Assembly: GCA_050331295.1 (NCBI GenBank)
Contig: JBHJGZ010000004.1
Location: 124,001-188,000, forward strand
From: Kuafuiihalomonas sp050331295
Lineage (GTDB): Bacteria; Myxococcota; Kuafuiibacteriia; Kuafuiibacteriales; Kuafuiibacteriaceae
Direction: 5' to 3'
Length of the DNA stretch: 64,000 nt
How positions within the stretch are numbered: the first letter of the stretch is position 1; each line of letters begins with the position of its first letter. Below, piece after piece: positions 8,001 through 16,657 of this stretch. The notes below the pieces were generated by a model, which ran no database searches, was not told the origin of the DNA, and saw only the letters and a list, made by a program, of their open reading frames with translations. Made by a program: the position numbers and the translations under genes.

Positions 8001-10220
8001 ATGTTCCGACGCGCACTCGAGGCCGACCCGCAGTGCTTGCCGGCCCTGCGAGGACGACGTCGCTTGGCCGAGTCGGCTCACGACGCGCCGACCGTCCTCA
8101 CCTGTCTCCAGGCCGAGGAGGCAGCCACGTCGGACAAGGAGCACGCTCGCGACCTCCTGTTCGAGATCGGGCGTCTGTACCAAGACAAGTTCAAGGACGT
8201 GGATGCGGCACTTCACGCGTTCCAAGGAGTCCTGGAGCGGAGTCCGGATCATGAGCCGGCGTTCCGTCGGCTGGAAGCGATCTTCCTCGAACGAGGCGCC
8301 GACCAGGCCCTCGTGGATCTGTATGCGGCGCGGGCGGGAGCCGTCGAAGAGGCTGAAGTGCAAGCTAAGCTGCTTTCCGAGGCTGGTCTGGTTGCCCACG
8401 ACCGGCTCGGCCGCATCGAACTTGCCATGAGTCTGTTCCAGCAAGTGCTGGAACGGGACAAGATGCATCCGCTGGCGCTCATGCGACTCGGTCCGCTCCA
8501 CTTCGACCGAAGCGAGTGGGATGAGGCTATCGATGTGTTTCATCGGACCTTGGCCGTCACCAAGGACCCCGAAGTCCTGCTTCGGTCCTTCCGAAGCTTG
8601 GGCATCATCTACCAGGAGCATCGAGTCGACCTCGTCAAGTCGGTCCAGTCCTTTCAGGCTGCGCTGCAGGTTGAGCCGAAAGAGGTGGAGTGCTTGCGTC
8701 GCCTGTCGGCGGTGTATCGAGAAGCGGAGGACTGGCCGTCGGCTATCAACGTGCTTCTTCGGCTGACCGAAGTGACCACCGCGTTGGACGAGAAGGTGAA
8801 CTCGCTCCTTCAGCTCGGAGGCCTCTACGAGAACGGTACAAAGGAACCGGGCAACGCCATCTTGGCCTACCGGAAGCTACTGGAGCTGGACCCCAGCAAC
8901 CAGGACGCGATTCTTCGCCTTTGTAACCTATACGAAACGAGGGAAGACTGGCCGGCATTGGCAGAGGTCACCTCCATGTACGTTCGGACGCTTCCACCGG
9001 ACCAAAAGCACAAGGCCTTGCCACTTCACCTGAAGGTAGCCGACGTCTTCGAAAACAGGCTCGGCGATGATGACCGCGCCATTCAGTCCCTCCGCATGGC
9101 GTTGGAAGCTCGCCCGCGCGACGACGAGGCACTCAAGCGGCTCGCTCGCTTGTTCAGCAAGAATCCAGAAACCTATCCCCAGGCCATCGATGCGCATCGA
9201 CGTCTGCTCTGGAACGACCCATTCCGGATGGACTCCTATCATCACATGTTTCAGCTGTTCGAGAAGCGGAACGAGCACGACAAGGCCTTGGTGATCGCCG
9301 AGATCCTCGTCTATCTGCGGGCCGTCGATGAAGCCGAGCAGATGTTCTGGGACGAGCATCGAGACAAGGTTGCATCGCGAGCCGATGGTCGGTTGTCTAC
9401 GAAGGACCACTGGCGGCTGGTCGTGCATCCTGGAGAGCGAACGCCGCTGCGGGAAGCGTTCGAGGTTCTGGGCTTCGAGCTCGGGAAGATTTTTCCGGGC
9501 GATCTGGCTCGATTCGAGCTGAACCCTCGAACGGACCGTCATGGGCCGAAATCCGACCAGCCCACCCGCCGACTGGCGGACGAACTGGCGGAGGTCATCA
9601 ATGCGCCGCCCTTCGATCTGTGGGTGAGTCCGCGGCACGACCTCGAAGTATTCATCGAAAACGACAAGCCGCCGGCGTTGGTTGTGGGTGGTGACTTCGG
9701 ACGGCGCCTGAAGGATGAGGACCAGAGGTTCCTTCTCGGACGACAGCTGGAGCGCCTCAAGGGCGGCCATCAGCTGTTGGACATGTTGTCGCCGAGAGAC
9801 GCGGAAGCCATGATCGGTGCCGTCGCGGCATTGACCAACAGTCCTGCTCGCCACCAGGCCGATCCCTCGGCCGTCGATTCGATGGTGCGCCGGGTCGCTA
9901 GGGGATTGAGCGCTCGTGGCAAGAAGATCCTCGAAGACCTGGCGCCTCGCTTGTTTGCGGCACCGGTGGACGTGAGCAAACATCGGCAGGCTGCCATTCA
10001 TACGGCGATCCGGGCGGGGCTGGTGCTGAACAACAACATCCAGAGCTGCGTCCGCAACCTCGCCAAGGACCACCCGGACATTCGTCCGGTGTTCCGAGAC
10101 GCGGAGGGCGCGGCCGAGACGATTGGACAGATCCAAGAGGTGCGCGAGCTCTTGGCCTTCGCCATCAGTGAAGAGTACTTCGCGGCTCGGGCACGGCTCC
10201 GATTCTCGATTCAGAGCTGA
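5097..10220 (+). CDS. Giant tetratricopeptide-repeat protein (1707 aa)
   Basis: From about residue 60 to 1390 the protein is an almost continuous array of degenerate TPR units of 34-38 residues, with recurring patterns such as AVSAYQAAL, ALAHYEKALSLNPSY and LGRIYARQGRWSDLV. It has no signal peptide or membrane helix, so it is probably a cytoplasmic or peripheral scaffold. The last 310 residues are different: a non-repeat region (from about KDHWRLVVHPGERTP) with a long helical end, which I cannot assign. Genes of this size and layout are common in Myxococcota, but no function is established that I can name. The gene stands alone after the ABC pair, with a candidate promoter at 5061-5089. The start is ATG at 5097. 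Confidence 0.85.
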   Translation: MSGSEISESTFGAPAVPHPGATAGSISADSILFSRDLPGLAEPGSPVEEATFPALGDQDAVRDLLELYEREATALGDTRKAASIYLEIGRLHEEHLGQARQAADYYQRAYELDPHDPSVLHACRRLFTLAGQWDMVAAMIAEEAEAVSSPERKATLHAERGQILEEKVRQNEDAVSAYQAALTHWPAEPLAMAALERIYLFEHKYEDLYEVYEAALGTARAPERRLPILVSAAQLAEDRLDRPDPAIRHYQEVLQIEPGSAIALAALRRLNHRAERWDDFVSVLLLSADVAEDSESSALFLTSAARVQNERLNQPDRALMSLLQALEYTPNDLGILRDIEALYEKNLRFEDVSKVLKRELEIANESRERVSVLFKLGSLLEEQLGRPEEALPCYSEAVRLMPTHVPARQSLGRLYGRTNRWSELGELFEMEIRLEEDDAGKVSKLYKLAELRDVKLGQEEGAISALRELLALKPDYQPARKYVERLLQRREDWTGLVELYNEEFDYTQDPEQRVFLLGRIGVIAEEKANDLIRAQQAYERILTISPKHLTAIRTLSRIAAKREDWVEVLRMYELEVEATDDQAEIVATVHRAGVVTEERLQDVDGALAHYEKALSLNPSYLPGLRSLGRIYARQGRWSDLVGMYQRELEVTRSPEQKVALLFRIADAHQDNLDDDSAAVEALNEVLVLDPENLPALRELAQIHERTEDGEALVSVLLKEAHLQRDSKEKAAKLMRVAELCEERLDRSDRAAELYEDVLRLGYGLDPAIRSLIRIYSAEGMWNALSRALKTAFDHARDDASRAAILVRCSEVSGDRLHNLDSAADHLEQALTYAPDNLSILNQLERVSVARRDWRRACQLIERLAERESDPRLFAARQIQLAQIKELQLDPPESGAEHYRRALERVPDHPVALRAMEIAYLKAQNWEGLAKFFQREAMLSEELPRQATLCSRAGEIATTRLGDDAFATDMFRRALEADPQCLPALRGRRRLAESAHDAPTVLTCLQAEEAATSDKEHARDLLFEIGRLYQDKFKDVDAALHAFQGVLERSPDHEPAFRRLEAIFLERGADQALVDLYAARAGAVEEAEVQAKLLSEAGLVAHDRLGRIELAMSLFQQVLERDKMHPLALMRLGPLHFDRSEWDEAIDVFHRTLAVTKDPEVLLRSFRSLGIIYQEHRVDLVKSVQSFQAALQVEPKEVECLRRLSAVYREAEDWPSAINVLLRLTEVTTALDEKVNSLLQLGGLYENGTKEPGNAILAYRKLLELDPSNQDAILRLCNLYETREDWPALAEVTSMYVRTLPPDQKHKALPLHLKVADVFENRLGDDDRAIQSLRMALEARPRDDEALKRLARLFSKNPETYPQAIDAHRRLLWNDPFRMDSYHHMFQLFEKRNEHDKALVIAEILVYLRAVDEAEQMFWDEHRDKVASRADGRLSTKDHWRLVVHPGERTPLREAFEVLGFELGKIFPGDLARFELNPRTDRHGPKSDQPTRRLADELAEVINAPPFDLWVSPRHDLEVFIENDKPPALVVGGDFGRRLKDEDQRFLLGRQLERLKGGHQLLDMLSPRDAEAMIGAVAALTNSPARHQADPSAVDSMVRRVARGLSARGKKILEDLAPRLFAAPVDVSKHRQAAIHTAIRAGLVLNNNIQSCVRNLAKDHPDIRPVFRDAEGAAETIGQIQEVRELLAFAISEEYFAARARLRFSIQS

Positions 10221-10419
10221 CGCCGGTCCTTCCGGCTCCACGCTCGAGCGCGACGCGGTTGCGTCGGTCGCACCGAAATCGCCGACGGCGCATGATCCTG
10301 AGGCTCTGCGTTGGACGTCGGTGTCTGGCTGGGGCAGTCTGCCACTGGACGCCCGGCCCGAAGGCGGGGCGAAACGGCAGCGGAGTTACATGTCAGTGAT
10401 GGGAACAGCGGAGGCCTGA

Positions 10420-12711
10420 GTGCGCTGGATTTCGTTTTGTCTGGGCGCTGTTGCACTCACGATCTTGTTCGGGACCGCCTATCGGGGCGCCGGAGCATGG
10501 GTGGAACCAGAGCTCGAGTCGGCGCGCCGGGCGGCTGCTCAGGATATCGCCCACGCCTTGGTCATGGCATTCGGCGAGCGTGTCGCTGGGCTGGTGCAGG
10601 AGCGCGCCGACCTCGTGGCCTTGGCGGCCGCCCGCCTCCAAGAGACGGGTGCGGCCGAGGGCGTCCTCCGCAGCGTTTCGGCGGGTGTGCCCGAGAGCGA
10701 CTGGCTGATGATGGAGGAGGAGCGGGTGGTCGCGACGACGGGCGCCGAGTTCGAGGCTCCGTCGGAACCCGGGACCGAGATCGCGATCTCGGGTGAGCGA
10801 AGGTATCTATTGGTGGCTCGGCGAGCGGGTCTTTGGACCGCGGTGGCGCGTTTCCAGCTCCACGGTCCGATTCTGAAGGGATTCGTGCCGCCGAGTGAAG
10901 GCGTGGTGCAATGGCTCAAAGACGAGCAAGTCATCTTGAGCTCGGGTCCTCCTCGATACGCCAAGGCGAGGCGCGAAGCGGCGTCGCTCGGTGGATGGGT
11001 CACGCAGGAGGGCTTTCTTCCAGGAACCCGGATCTCGGCCGTCGCGGTTCCACGCAGTCCAAACATCATCCAACGTCTTCAAGAAGCGGTGCTCTGGTTG
11101 GGCTTGGGGAGCTTGGGAATCTTGGCCCTGACGGTCCTCCTGGTGCCGACGGGTTCGACCGAGCGGGAAACACTGGTGGAGGACCAACGGGACGCGAGTC
11201 AGGCCGTCCGGACGAGCGCACCCGCGGCGACGAACGCCACGGAAGCGGTCTCCACGGAAGGTGAAAGGCCTCCCGCCGAGGCGGACCACGTACCGGACGA
11301 AGAGCGCGCGGCGGTGGGTACCGAGGCCCCACCGGATGCGGGCGAGTCCGGCGTTCCGGGAGATGCAGACGAAGGGGCCGAAGCGGACGGCGCACGCTCG
11401 AAGACGGCATCCGATGAAGGTTGGCTCGGCTCCGAAGGGGTGCAGGCAGGCACGGCTTTGGCATCGACGCTTCGGGACGCAGATGACGCGCGGGAATCGG
11501 AACGCGTCGAGCAGCCCGAAGAGGTTCTGGAAGCGGAAGAGGTCCCGCCAGCCGAGGCGGCCGATGGAAGACAAGCCGGAAGGCCGATGGACACTGCAGG
11601 CACGTTTGCAACACCGGATCTGGAGGCCCGCGCCGAACCCGACGAGGGTGCCGGATCGATTCCGGAAGAGCCCATCGGCTCCGATTCCATCACCGACTTT
11701 GCGGCCTACGAGGACGCGGAGGGTCAGGAGAAGGGGCCGGCCTCGGTTACGGCGCCGTCGCTGGCAGATTGGCCGGCCGCATCCCGAGGCGATTGGTCGA
11801 GCCCTGCCGAGACCCTGAACCCGGACGAGGGCCCGGAGAAGGTCGAAGCGAATCCTCCCATCACTCCGGACGAGGAGGAGTGGTCCGAACTCAACCTCGC
11901 GGCCCGTTCCATCGCGGTCCACGACCCCTTGGCCGAAGCTGAGGAGTTGCCGGAGGCGCCGGTGGACCTGTGGGCTTCAGAGGGCGCGCCAGCCGGTGGG
12001 GGTGGTGAGGCCGAAGACGGTACGGATCCGGGGCATGTGCCCGCGCCGCTGGAGCAGTCGGCCCTGCCGGCCGATGATGAAGGATTCGTATCCGAGGGCC
12101 CCGCACCCGTTCCGAGCGATGAATCGGTATTTTGGCCCCGTGAACGCGGCCCCGAGCCGGAAGCTCAAGCTTTGGGCCCCGATGGCCTTCCGCCTCTGCC
12201 GCAGCCCCCCGACCTTTCTCAGTCCTTTCTGCGTCCATCGACCCAGGATGTCTCGCCGCCGGAAGCTTCGGTGGAAACCGAGGCCGAACCCCCTGCCGCT
12301 CCCGAATCTCCGGAAACTCCGACGGCTCCGGAGCGTACCGGGGACCGAGAAGCCTTCGAGCCACGCACAACGGAAGGAGCCCACACGGCGGAAGACCGCG
12401 AAGCCGACGAGGCGCCGAGGTCAGCGCCCGCATCGCCGGACCGATCTCAGCCGACCGACGACCTCTTCCAGCGCAGAACCGCGGACCTCGAACCGTACGA
12501 CGAGGCGCACTACCATGATGTATTCACGCGTTTCGTCGCGGCGCGGGAGCAGCAAGGCGATCCGGTGGGCAACATTTCGTTTTCCGCGTTCCGGAGAAAG
12601 CTCGAGACCAGTGAACGTTCGCTTCTCGAGAAGCACGGCTGCCGCGCGGTGCGCTTCCAGGTCGTGGTTCGAGACGACAAGGTCACGCTCCGCCCGCAGC
12701 TGGTCCGGTGA
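10420..12711 (+). CDS. Membrane-anchored protein with acidic/proline-rich linker and MXAN_5187-like C-terminal domain
   Basis: The 763-residue protein has a first membrane helix at residues 4-22 and an extracytoplasmic sensor-like region of about 200 residues. A second membrane helix follows near 224-243 (WLGLGSLGILALTVLL). A cytoplasmic linker from about 245 to 675 is dominated by Glu, Pro, Ala, Asp and Gly. The compact C-terminal domain covers residues 680-763 (YHDVFTRFVAAREQQGD, then FQVVVRDDKVTL). That last domain matches the end of the protein at 42121-42939. I associate it with the myxobacterial MXAN_5187 family of unknown function. The two-helix plus periplasmic-domain layout resembles a chemoreceptor-like input, but there is no kinase or HAMP motif. 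The GTG start has a GGAGG at 10410-10414, five bases upstream. Confidence 0.8.
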   Translation: MRWISFCLGAVALTILFGTAYRGAGAWVEPELESARRAAAQDIAHALVMAFGERVAGLVQERADLVALAAARLQETGAAEGVLRSVSAGVPESDWLMMEEERVVATTGAEFEAPSEPGTEIAISGERRYLLVARRAGLWTAVARFQLHGPILKGFVPPSEGVVQWLKDEQVILSSGPPRYAKARREAASLGGWVTQEGFLPGTRISAVAVPRSPNIIQRLQEAVLWLGLGSLGILALTVLLVPTGSTERETLVEDQRDASQAVRTSAPAATNATEAVSTEGERPPAEADHVPDEERAAVGTEAPPDAGESGVPGDADEGAEADGARSKTASDEGWLGSEGVQAGTALASTLRDADDARESERVEQPEEVLEAEEVPPAEAADGRQAGRPMDTAGTFATPDLEARAEPDEGAGSIPEEPIGSDSITDFAAYEDAEGQEKGPASVTAPSLADWPAASRGDWSSPAETLNPDEGPEKVEANPPITPDEEEWSELNLAARSIAVHDPLAEAEELPEAPVDLWASEGAPAGGGGEAEDGTDPGHVPAPLEQSALPADDEGFVSEGPAPVPSDESVFWPRERGPEPEAQALGPDGLPPLPQPPDLSQSFLRPSTQDVSPPEASVETEAEPPAAPESPETPTAPERTGDREAFEPRTTEGAHTAEDREADEAPRSAPASPDRSQPTDDLFQRRTADLEPYDEAHYHDVFTRFVAAREQQGDPVGNISFSAFRRKLETSERSLLEKHGCRAVRFQVVVRDDKVTLRPQLVR

Positions 12712-12743
12712 GTCCCTGAAAATCGCTCAGCGTCCAGCTCCGG

Positions 12744-12773
12744 TCGACCGGTCCGAAACGGCCATGCTACGTC
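12744..12773 (+). promoter_or_regulatory. Candidate promoter of recN
   Basis: TCGACC at 12744-12749 and TACGTC at 12768-12773 are 18 bp apart, with TGC directly before the second hexamer. This is the same pattern as upstream of the TPR gene. An AGAGG abuts the recN ATG at 12783, which is close for a ribosome binding site. There is no LexA-type palindrome that I can see. Confidence 0.35.
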
Positions 12774-12782
12774 TTCAAGAGG

Positions 12783-14504
12783 ATGCTGCATCTCCTTTCG
12801 GTCCGGGACCTCGCGCTGGTGGACCACGTGCAGCTGGAGCTCGAACCCGGCTTGAACGTTTTGACCGGCGAAACGGGTGCCGGTAAGTCCATCCTGATTT
12901 CTGCCCTCGCGCTCATCTTGGGGGGGCGGTCGTCGACCGACGCGATTCGAAGCGGACGCCAGGAAGCCAGCGTCGAGGCACTCTTCCAGGTGGAACCGGA
13001 GTCGGAGTTGGCTCGACGGCTGGTGACGCGCGGGATCGAGTATCCGGACAACGAGCTCCTGGTCCGCCGAACCATCGGCCCCGGCCGAGGTCGGGTCTAT
13101 CTGAACGGGCAACTCGGAACGGTCGCACTCTTGCAGGATCTCCTGCGAGGGGTGTTGGATATCACGAGTCAACACGAGCACGTCAGTTTGCTCGACCCCG
13201 ACGTTCACGTGGACGTCTTGGATCGTTTCGCCGGCGCGATGGACCTACGTTTTCGGGTCGCCGAGCTTCACACCCAGCTTCAAGCATCGGAGCAAGAGCG
13301 GGCCCGACTGGAAGAGGATGAGGCCAGCACGTCTAGGCGACTGGATTATCTTCGCTTCTCGGTGGATGAAGCGCGTCGGCTGGGGCCGCAGCCGGGTGAA
13401 ATCGACGAGCTTCAGCGTGAACGAGAGGCGCTTCGAAATACCGAAAAGATCGTGGCTGCGCTGGCTGGAGCCGAAGCACGGGTCTACGGGGCGGAGGGCT
13501 CCGCCTCCGAGCAACTGGGATCGGCGCTTCGAGAACTCGTCGGCGTTCAGGACTACTTTGCCCCTGCCCGCGCTTCCGTCCGCGAATTGGAGCGACTGGT
13601 GGCCGAGGTCGAGGACTTGGGCCGGAGCCTCGCCCAGCAGCAGCCGGGTCACGACATGGACGGAGCTCGCCTGGAAGAGGTCGATGAGCGACTCGACGCC
13701 CTCCGACGCTGGGTTCGCAAGCATGGACGGGACGAGACCCAAGCTTTGACGGCCATTCGCCGCATGGAGCAGGAGCTTCGAGTCGTCGAACGAGCTGACG
13801 AGCGACGCGCGGAGCTTGCGTTGCAGTGCGCGAGTGCCCGCAAGTCTCTGGACGATGCCGCGGAGCGGCTCACCCGCTTGCGCAAGAAGGCAGGGAAGAA
13901 GTTCGTCAGTGCCCTCTCCAAGGAGCTGAATGAGCTCTCCATGGGGGACGCCCAGCTGGCTTTCGAGTACCGGCCCCACGCTCAGCCGGGATCACGGGGC
14001 GCCGAGTCGGTGGAGCTGATGGGCACCATGAATCCGGGGGAGACCGCTCGGCCCCTTCGGCGCGTCGCGTCAGGCGGCGAGCTGTCCCGCCTCCTGTTGG
14101 CCCTCAAGCAGGTCCAAGCGGAGCGGGGCGGCATCCAGACCTACGTGTTCGATGAGGTGGATACCGGAATCGGGGGCGGGGTCGCCGACGTGCTTGGCCG
14201 GAAGCTCCGGCGGGTCGCACAGGAGGGTCAGGTGCTTTGCGTCACGCATCTGCCGCAGCTGGCCGCCTACGCCGACGTGCATTTCGTGGTGGAGAAGGGG
14301 CAGGAGCGAAAACGCACCGTCTCCACGGTTCGCCGGCTCGATCCGGATGAGAGGATCGAAGAACTCGCGCGGATGCTCGGCAGCGACAGCGTGCGTTCAC
14401 GGTCCTTGGCCGAGGAGCTGATCGAATCGGCCCGGGGGGCCCAGACACCAGGTGGCTCCACTTCATGGGCCTCCCGCGTTTCTTCACCACGTCCCGACCG
14501 ATAA
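12783..14504 (+). CDS. recN: DNA repair protein RecN
   Basis: RecN is an SMC-like ATPase that holds DNA ends or sister chromatids together during recombinational repair of double-strand breaks. The 573-residue protein has Walker A GETGAGKS at residues 29-36 and the RecN-typical QHEHVSLLDP. A long coiled-coil region runs from roughly 150 to 370, rich in Glu, Arg and Leu heptads. The C-terminal half has the ABC signature RVASGGELSRLLLALK, Walker B TYVFDEVDTGIGG and the D-loop/H-region VTHLPQLAAYAD. The length is normal. It is followed by a PP2C phosphatase gene 58 bp on, with an extended open frame between them. Confidence 0.96.
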   Translation: MLHLLSVRDLALVDHVQLELEPGLNVLTGETGAGKSILISALALILGGRSSTDAIRSGRQEASVEALFQVEPESELARRLVTRGIEYPDNELLVRRTIGPGRGRVYLNGQLGTVALLQDLLRGVLDITSQHEHVSLLDPDVHVDVLDRFAGAMDLRFRVAELHTQLQASEQERARLEEDEASTSRRLDYLRFSVDEARRLGPQPGEIDELQREREALRNTEKIVAALAGAEARVYGAEGSASEQLGSALRELVGVQDYFAPARASVRELERLVAEVEDLGRSLAQQQPGHDMDGARLEEVDERLDALRRWVRKHGRDETQALTAIRRMEQELRVVERADERRAELALQCASARKSLDDAAERLTRLRKKAGKKFVSALSKELNELSMGDAQLAFEYRPHAQPGSRGAESVELMGTMNPGETARPLRRVASGGELSRLLLALKQVQAERGGIQTYVFDEVDTGIGGGVADVLGRKLRRVAQEGQVLCVTHLPQLAAYADVHFVVEKGQERKRTVSTVRRLDPDERIEELARMLGSDSVRSRSLAEELIESARGAQTPGGSTSWASRVSSPRPDR

Positions 14505-14562
14505 GCGAGACGCTTCGTTGAAACGGAGCACAGATCCTGGCTACACTCTTCAGGCTTCCGCC

Positions 14563-15342
14563 GTGGCGCCCAAGCAGTTCAAGATACTGTCCTTCGGACT
14601 GACCGACGTCGGCATGCGACGGGATCACAACGAGGACAACTACCTCGTTGACGACGATCAAAGCCTCTACGTGGTGGCTGACGGCATGGGGGGGCACTTG
14701 GGTGGAGAGATGGCGTCGATGCTCGCCGTCAGCACCATCCAAGATTCGGTACGAGCCAACCTCAAAGAGGTCATCAACGGGGCCTCGTACCGAGGACCGA
14801 TCGAAAAACATCCCGCCTTGATGTTGCTGCCGACCGCGGTCAAGAGGGCTTGCTCGGCCATCTTTCGCAAGGCTCGCGAGGTGCCGGAACTGCAAGGCAT
14901 GGGGACGACCGTGACGGGCATGGCCTTTATCGACGAGTATGCTTTCTTTGGCCACGTGGGCGACAGTCGGGCGTATTTGATTCGGGAAGGACAGATAGAG
15001 CAGCTCTCCGAAGACCATTCCTTGGTCAACGAACAGCTGAAGGCCGGCCTCATCACGCCAGAGCAAGCACGCCTCAGCCGCTTCAAGCATATCATTACCC
15101 GCTCGGTTGGATTCGAAGAGGACGTCGCGGTCGACACGATGGTGGTCCCCGTCCAAGAAGGTGACGTCTACGTTTTATGTAGTGACGGTTTGGCCAACTT
15201 GGTCTCTACATTGGAAATCAGAGACTGTATCTTCGAAAACTTCCTCCGAGATGCCCCGAGGTCGCTCATCGCACTGGCCAATGAGCGTGGAGGTGACGAC
15301 AACATCACGGTCGTCGTCGCCTACGTGAACGGGCGCAACTGA
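14563..15342 (+). CDS. PP2C-family serine/threonine protein phosphatase
   Basis: This is a soluble 259-residue Stp/PrpC-type metal-dependent phosphatase that would reverse phosphorylation by Hanks-type kinases such as those at 20275 and 63654. All PP2C metal and phosphate motifs are visible: RRDHNEDN, VADGMGGHLGGEMAS, GTTVTGM, GHVGDSRAYLI, LSEDHSLV, RSVG, CSDGL and GGDDNITVVV. The frame is open back to 14452 with GTG, and TTG at 14518 and GTG at 14563 are alternatives. The GTG at 14563 puts the start just before the conserved domain, but no clear ribosome binding site settles it. The gene contains a TTA leucine codon and slightly more A/T-rich codons than its neighbours. Confidence 0.93.
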   Translation: MAPKQFKILSFGLTDVGMRRDHNEDNYLVDDDQSLYVVADGMGGHLGGEMASMLAVSTIQDSVRANLKEVINGASYRGPIEKHPALMLLPTAVKRACSAIFRKAREVPELQGMGTTVTGMAFIDEYAFFGHVGDSRAYLIREGQIEQLSEDHSLVNEQLKAGLITPEQARLSRFKHIITRSVGFEEDVAVDTMVVPVQEGDVYVLCSDGLANLVSTLEIRDCIFENFLRDAPRSLIALANERGGDDNITVVVAYVNGRN

Positions 15343-15643
15343 GCAACCGAGCCGTTTTTCGCGGTCGAGGCCATCCACCCGCGCATGCTCAGGTTGGAAG
15401 CCGTGACCAAGCCATGCGCTCATGGCACGAAACGTGTGTTTAGGTGCCACTTGGTCTGGGGCTTGCAGCTGGGGCCCATTGCCGTCAAGTGGGATTGCTG
15501 AGGCCCAAGCCCCCCAGCAAGATGTTGCGCAACTTCACAATTTGAGTCAACGTCGCGCCGCCCGGACCTCAATAGTCGTCTTCGCTCGCCGATGAAAAAG
15601 GTAGTGGTGACGCGGTCCAAACGAGCACGGAGACTATAGCGAC
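15343..15643. other. Noncoding gap between the PP2C and M23 genes
   Basis: About 300 bp with no convincing gene. It holds a perfect 10-bp palindrome GTTGCGCAAC at 15524-15533. It also holds a TTGCTG/CAGCAA inverted repeat (15495-15500 with 15515-15520), and GGGGCTTG pairs with CAAGCCCC some 40 bp further on. There is no T-run, so no standard terminator. A TATAGC a few bases before the M23 start could be a -10 box, but I see no partner -35. It could hide a small RNA, but nothing shown here proves it. Confidence 0.5.
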
Positions 15644-16594
15644 GTGGAATCGCAAAAACCGCGACACCTTACCATCATGATCATGCCAGACACGATCGGG
15701 GGCGAGGTCCGCCGCCTTCGTATCCCGAGGACCTGGCTGACAGGTGGGCTTGCGGCCGCTCTGGGGTTGCTGCTCACCACCCTCGCGGCCGTCGTGTATG
15801 GTGCCTACAGTTACCAGCAGACACGCTTCAATGACGAACTCCAGGCGGAGAACACCGCCCTGCGCACCGAGCTGGAGGCGCTGGACGTTCGAGTGACTCA
15901 AGCTGGGACAACCGTCCGAAGCCTTCGAGACTACGAACGTCGGCTTCGATCGTTGACGATGGTTCACGATCCCGGGCGCAACTTGGCCATCGGTCCGGTC
16001 GGTGCTGAAAGCGCGGTTGCGGAAGAAAAAGACAGCGTCAACGCCAGCCAACTCCGCCGCGCCTTGCTCTCGGCGGCCGATGTGGAGGATTCGGTGGAGC
16101 TGATACACACTCGAATCCAGAACCTAGAGGTGGAGGGTCGCGGAATCCACCAGAGGGTCGAGAGCCTGAGTGTCTATTTGCAGGGCCAACGGGCCCGTTT
16201 GGCCTCGACACCCAGCCGGCGGCCTGGCCCCGGTTATGTGAGCTCCACGTTTGGGATGCGGGTAGACCCGTTCACCGGTCTCCCTCAGTTTCACTCCGGG
16301 GTGGATTTTGCCGCGAACATTGGCGCGCGCGTGGTCACCACCGCCGATGGGATCGTCAACATGGCCGGTCCGAACGGTCCGTACGGCAATACGGTGCAGG
16401 TCGACCATGGTCACGGTCTGACGACCCTCTATGGGCATCTCTCGCGGGTGAACGTGAGGGTGGGTGACAAGGTGCGACGGGGAGATCTGATCGGCGCGGT
16501 GGGCAATACCGGCCGCTCCACCGGGCCGCATTTGCACTACGAAGTGCGACTCAACGGAATTCCTCAGGATCCCAGCCGGTTCATCCTGGAATAG
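15644..16594 (+). CDS. M23-family metallopeptidase, membrane-anchored murein endopeptidase-like
   Basis: A 316-residue inner-membrane protein facing the periplasm. It has a short cytoplasmic N-terminus, a membrane helix at about 33-55, a coiled coil at roughly 58-105 (NDELQAENTALRTELEAL), a linker, and a C-terminal LytM/M23 domain. The zinc-binding residues are complete: H217 and D221 in HSGVDFA, and H296/H298 in HLHYE. It is therefore likely a real endopeptidase and not an EnvC/NlpD-type degenerate activator. The coiled coil resembles those of division-linked M23 proteins. The GTG start at 15644 is the first in frame. secA follows 63 bp later with its own candidate promoter. Confidence 0.9.
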   Translation: MESQKPRHLTIMIMPDTIGGEVRRLRIPRTWLTGGLAAALGLLLTTLAAVVYGAYSYQQTRFNDELQAENTALRTELEALDVRVTQAGTTVRSLRDYERRLRSLTMVHDPGRNLAIGPVGAESAVAEEKDSVNASQLRRALLSAADVEDSVELIHTRIQNLEVEGRGIHQRVESLSVYLQGQRARLASTPSRRPGPGYVSSTFGMRVDPFTGLPQFHSGVDFAANIGARVVTTADGIVNMAGPNGPYGNTVQVDHGHGLTTLYGHLSRVNVRVGDKVRRGDLIGAVGNTGRSTGPHLHYEVRLNGIPQDPSRFILE

Positions 16595-16614
16595 GTCGGT
16601 GAAGACGCGGCTCC

Positions 16615-16643
16615 TTGACGAAGTCGCTGGTGTCTCCAATAAG
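16615..16643 (+). promoter_or_regulatory. Candidate sigma70-type promoter of secA
   Basis: TTGACG at 16615-16620 and AATAAG at 16638-16643 are separated by exactly 17 bp. The secA ATG lies 14 bp downstream, giving a short leader. The -35 box matches consensus at 5 of 6 positions and the -10 at 4 of 6. Confidence 0.45.
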
Positions 16644-16657
16644 ACCCTAGGCCCCTC

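Noticed and set aside
6957..8621. Long open frame on the minus strand inside the TPR gene (554 codons)
   Set aside because: It is antisense to well-patterned TPR repeats, has no recognisable domain, and long antisense frames are common in GC-rich DNA.
8928..10241. Minus-strand open frame of 437 codons in the end of the TPR gene
   Set aside because: Antisense shadow; its composition lacks any domain pattern.
15524..15533. GTTGCGCAAC palindrome as a regulator site
   Set aside because: A single 10-bp palindrome without a second copy or a placed promoter is not enough.
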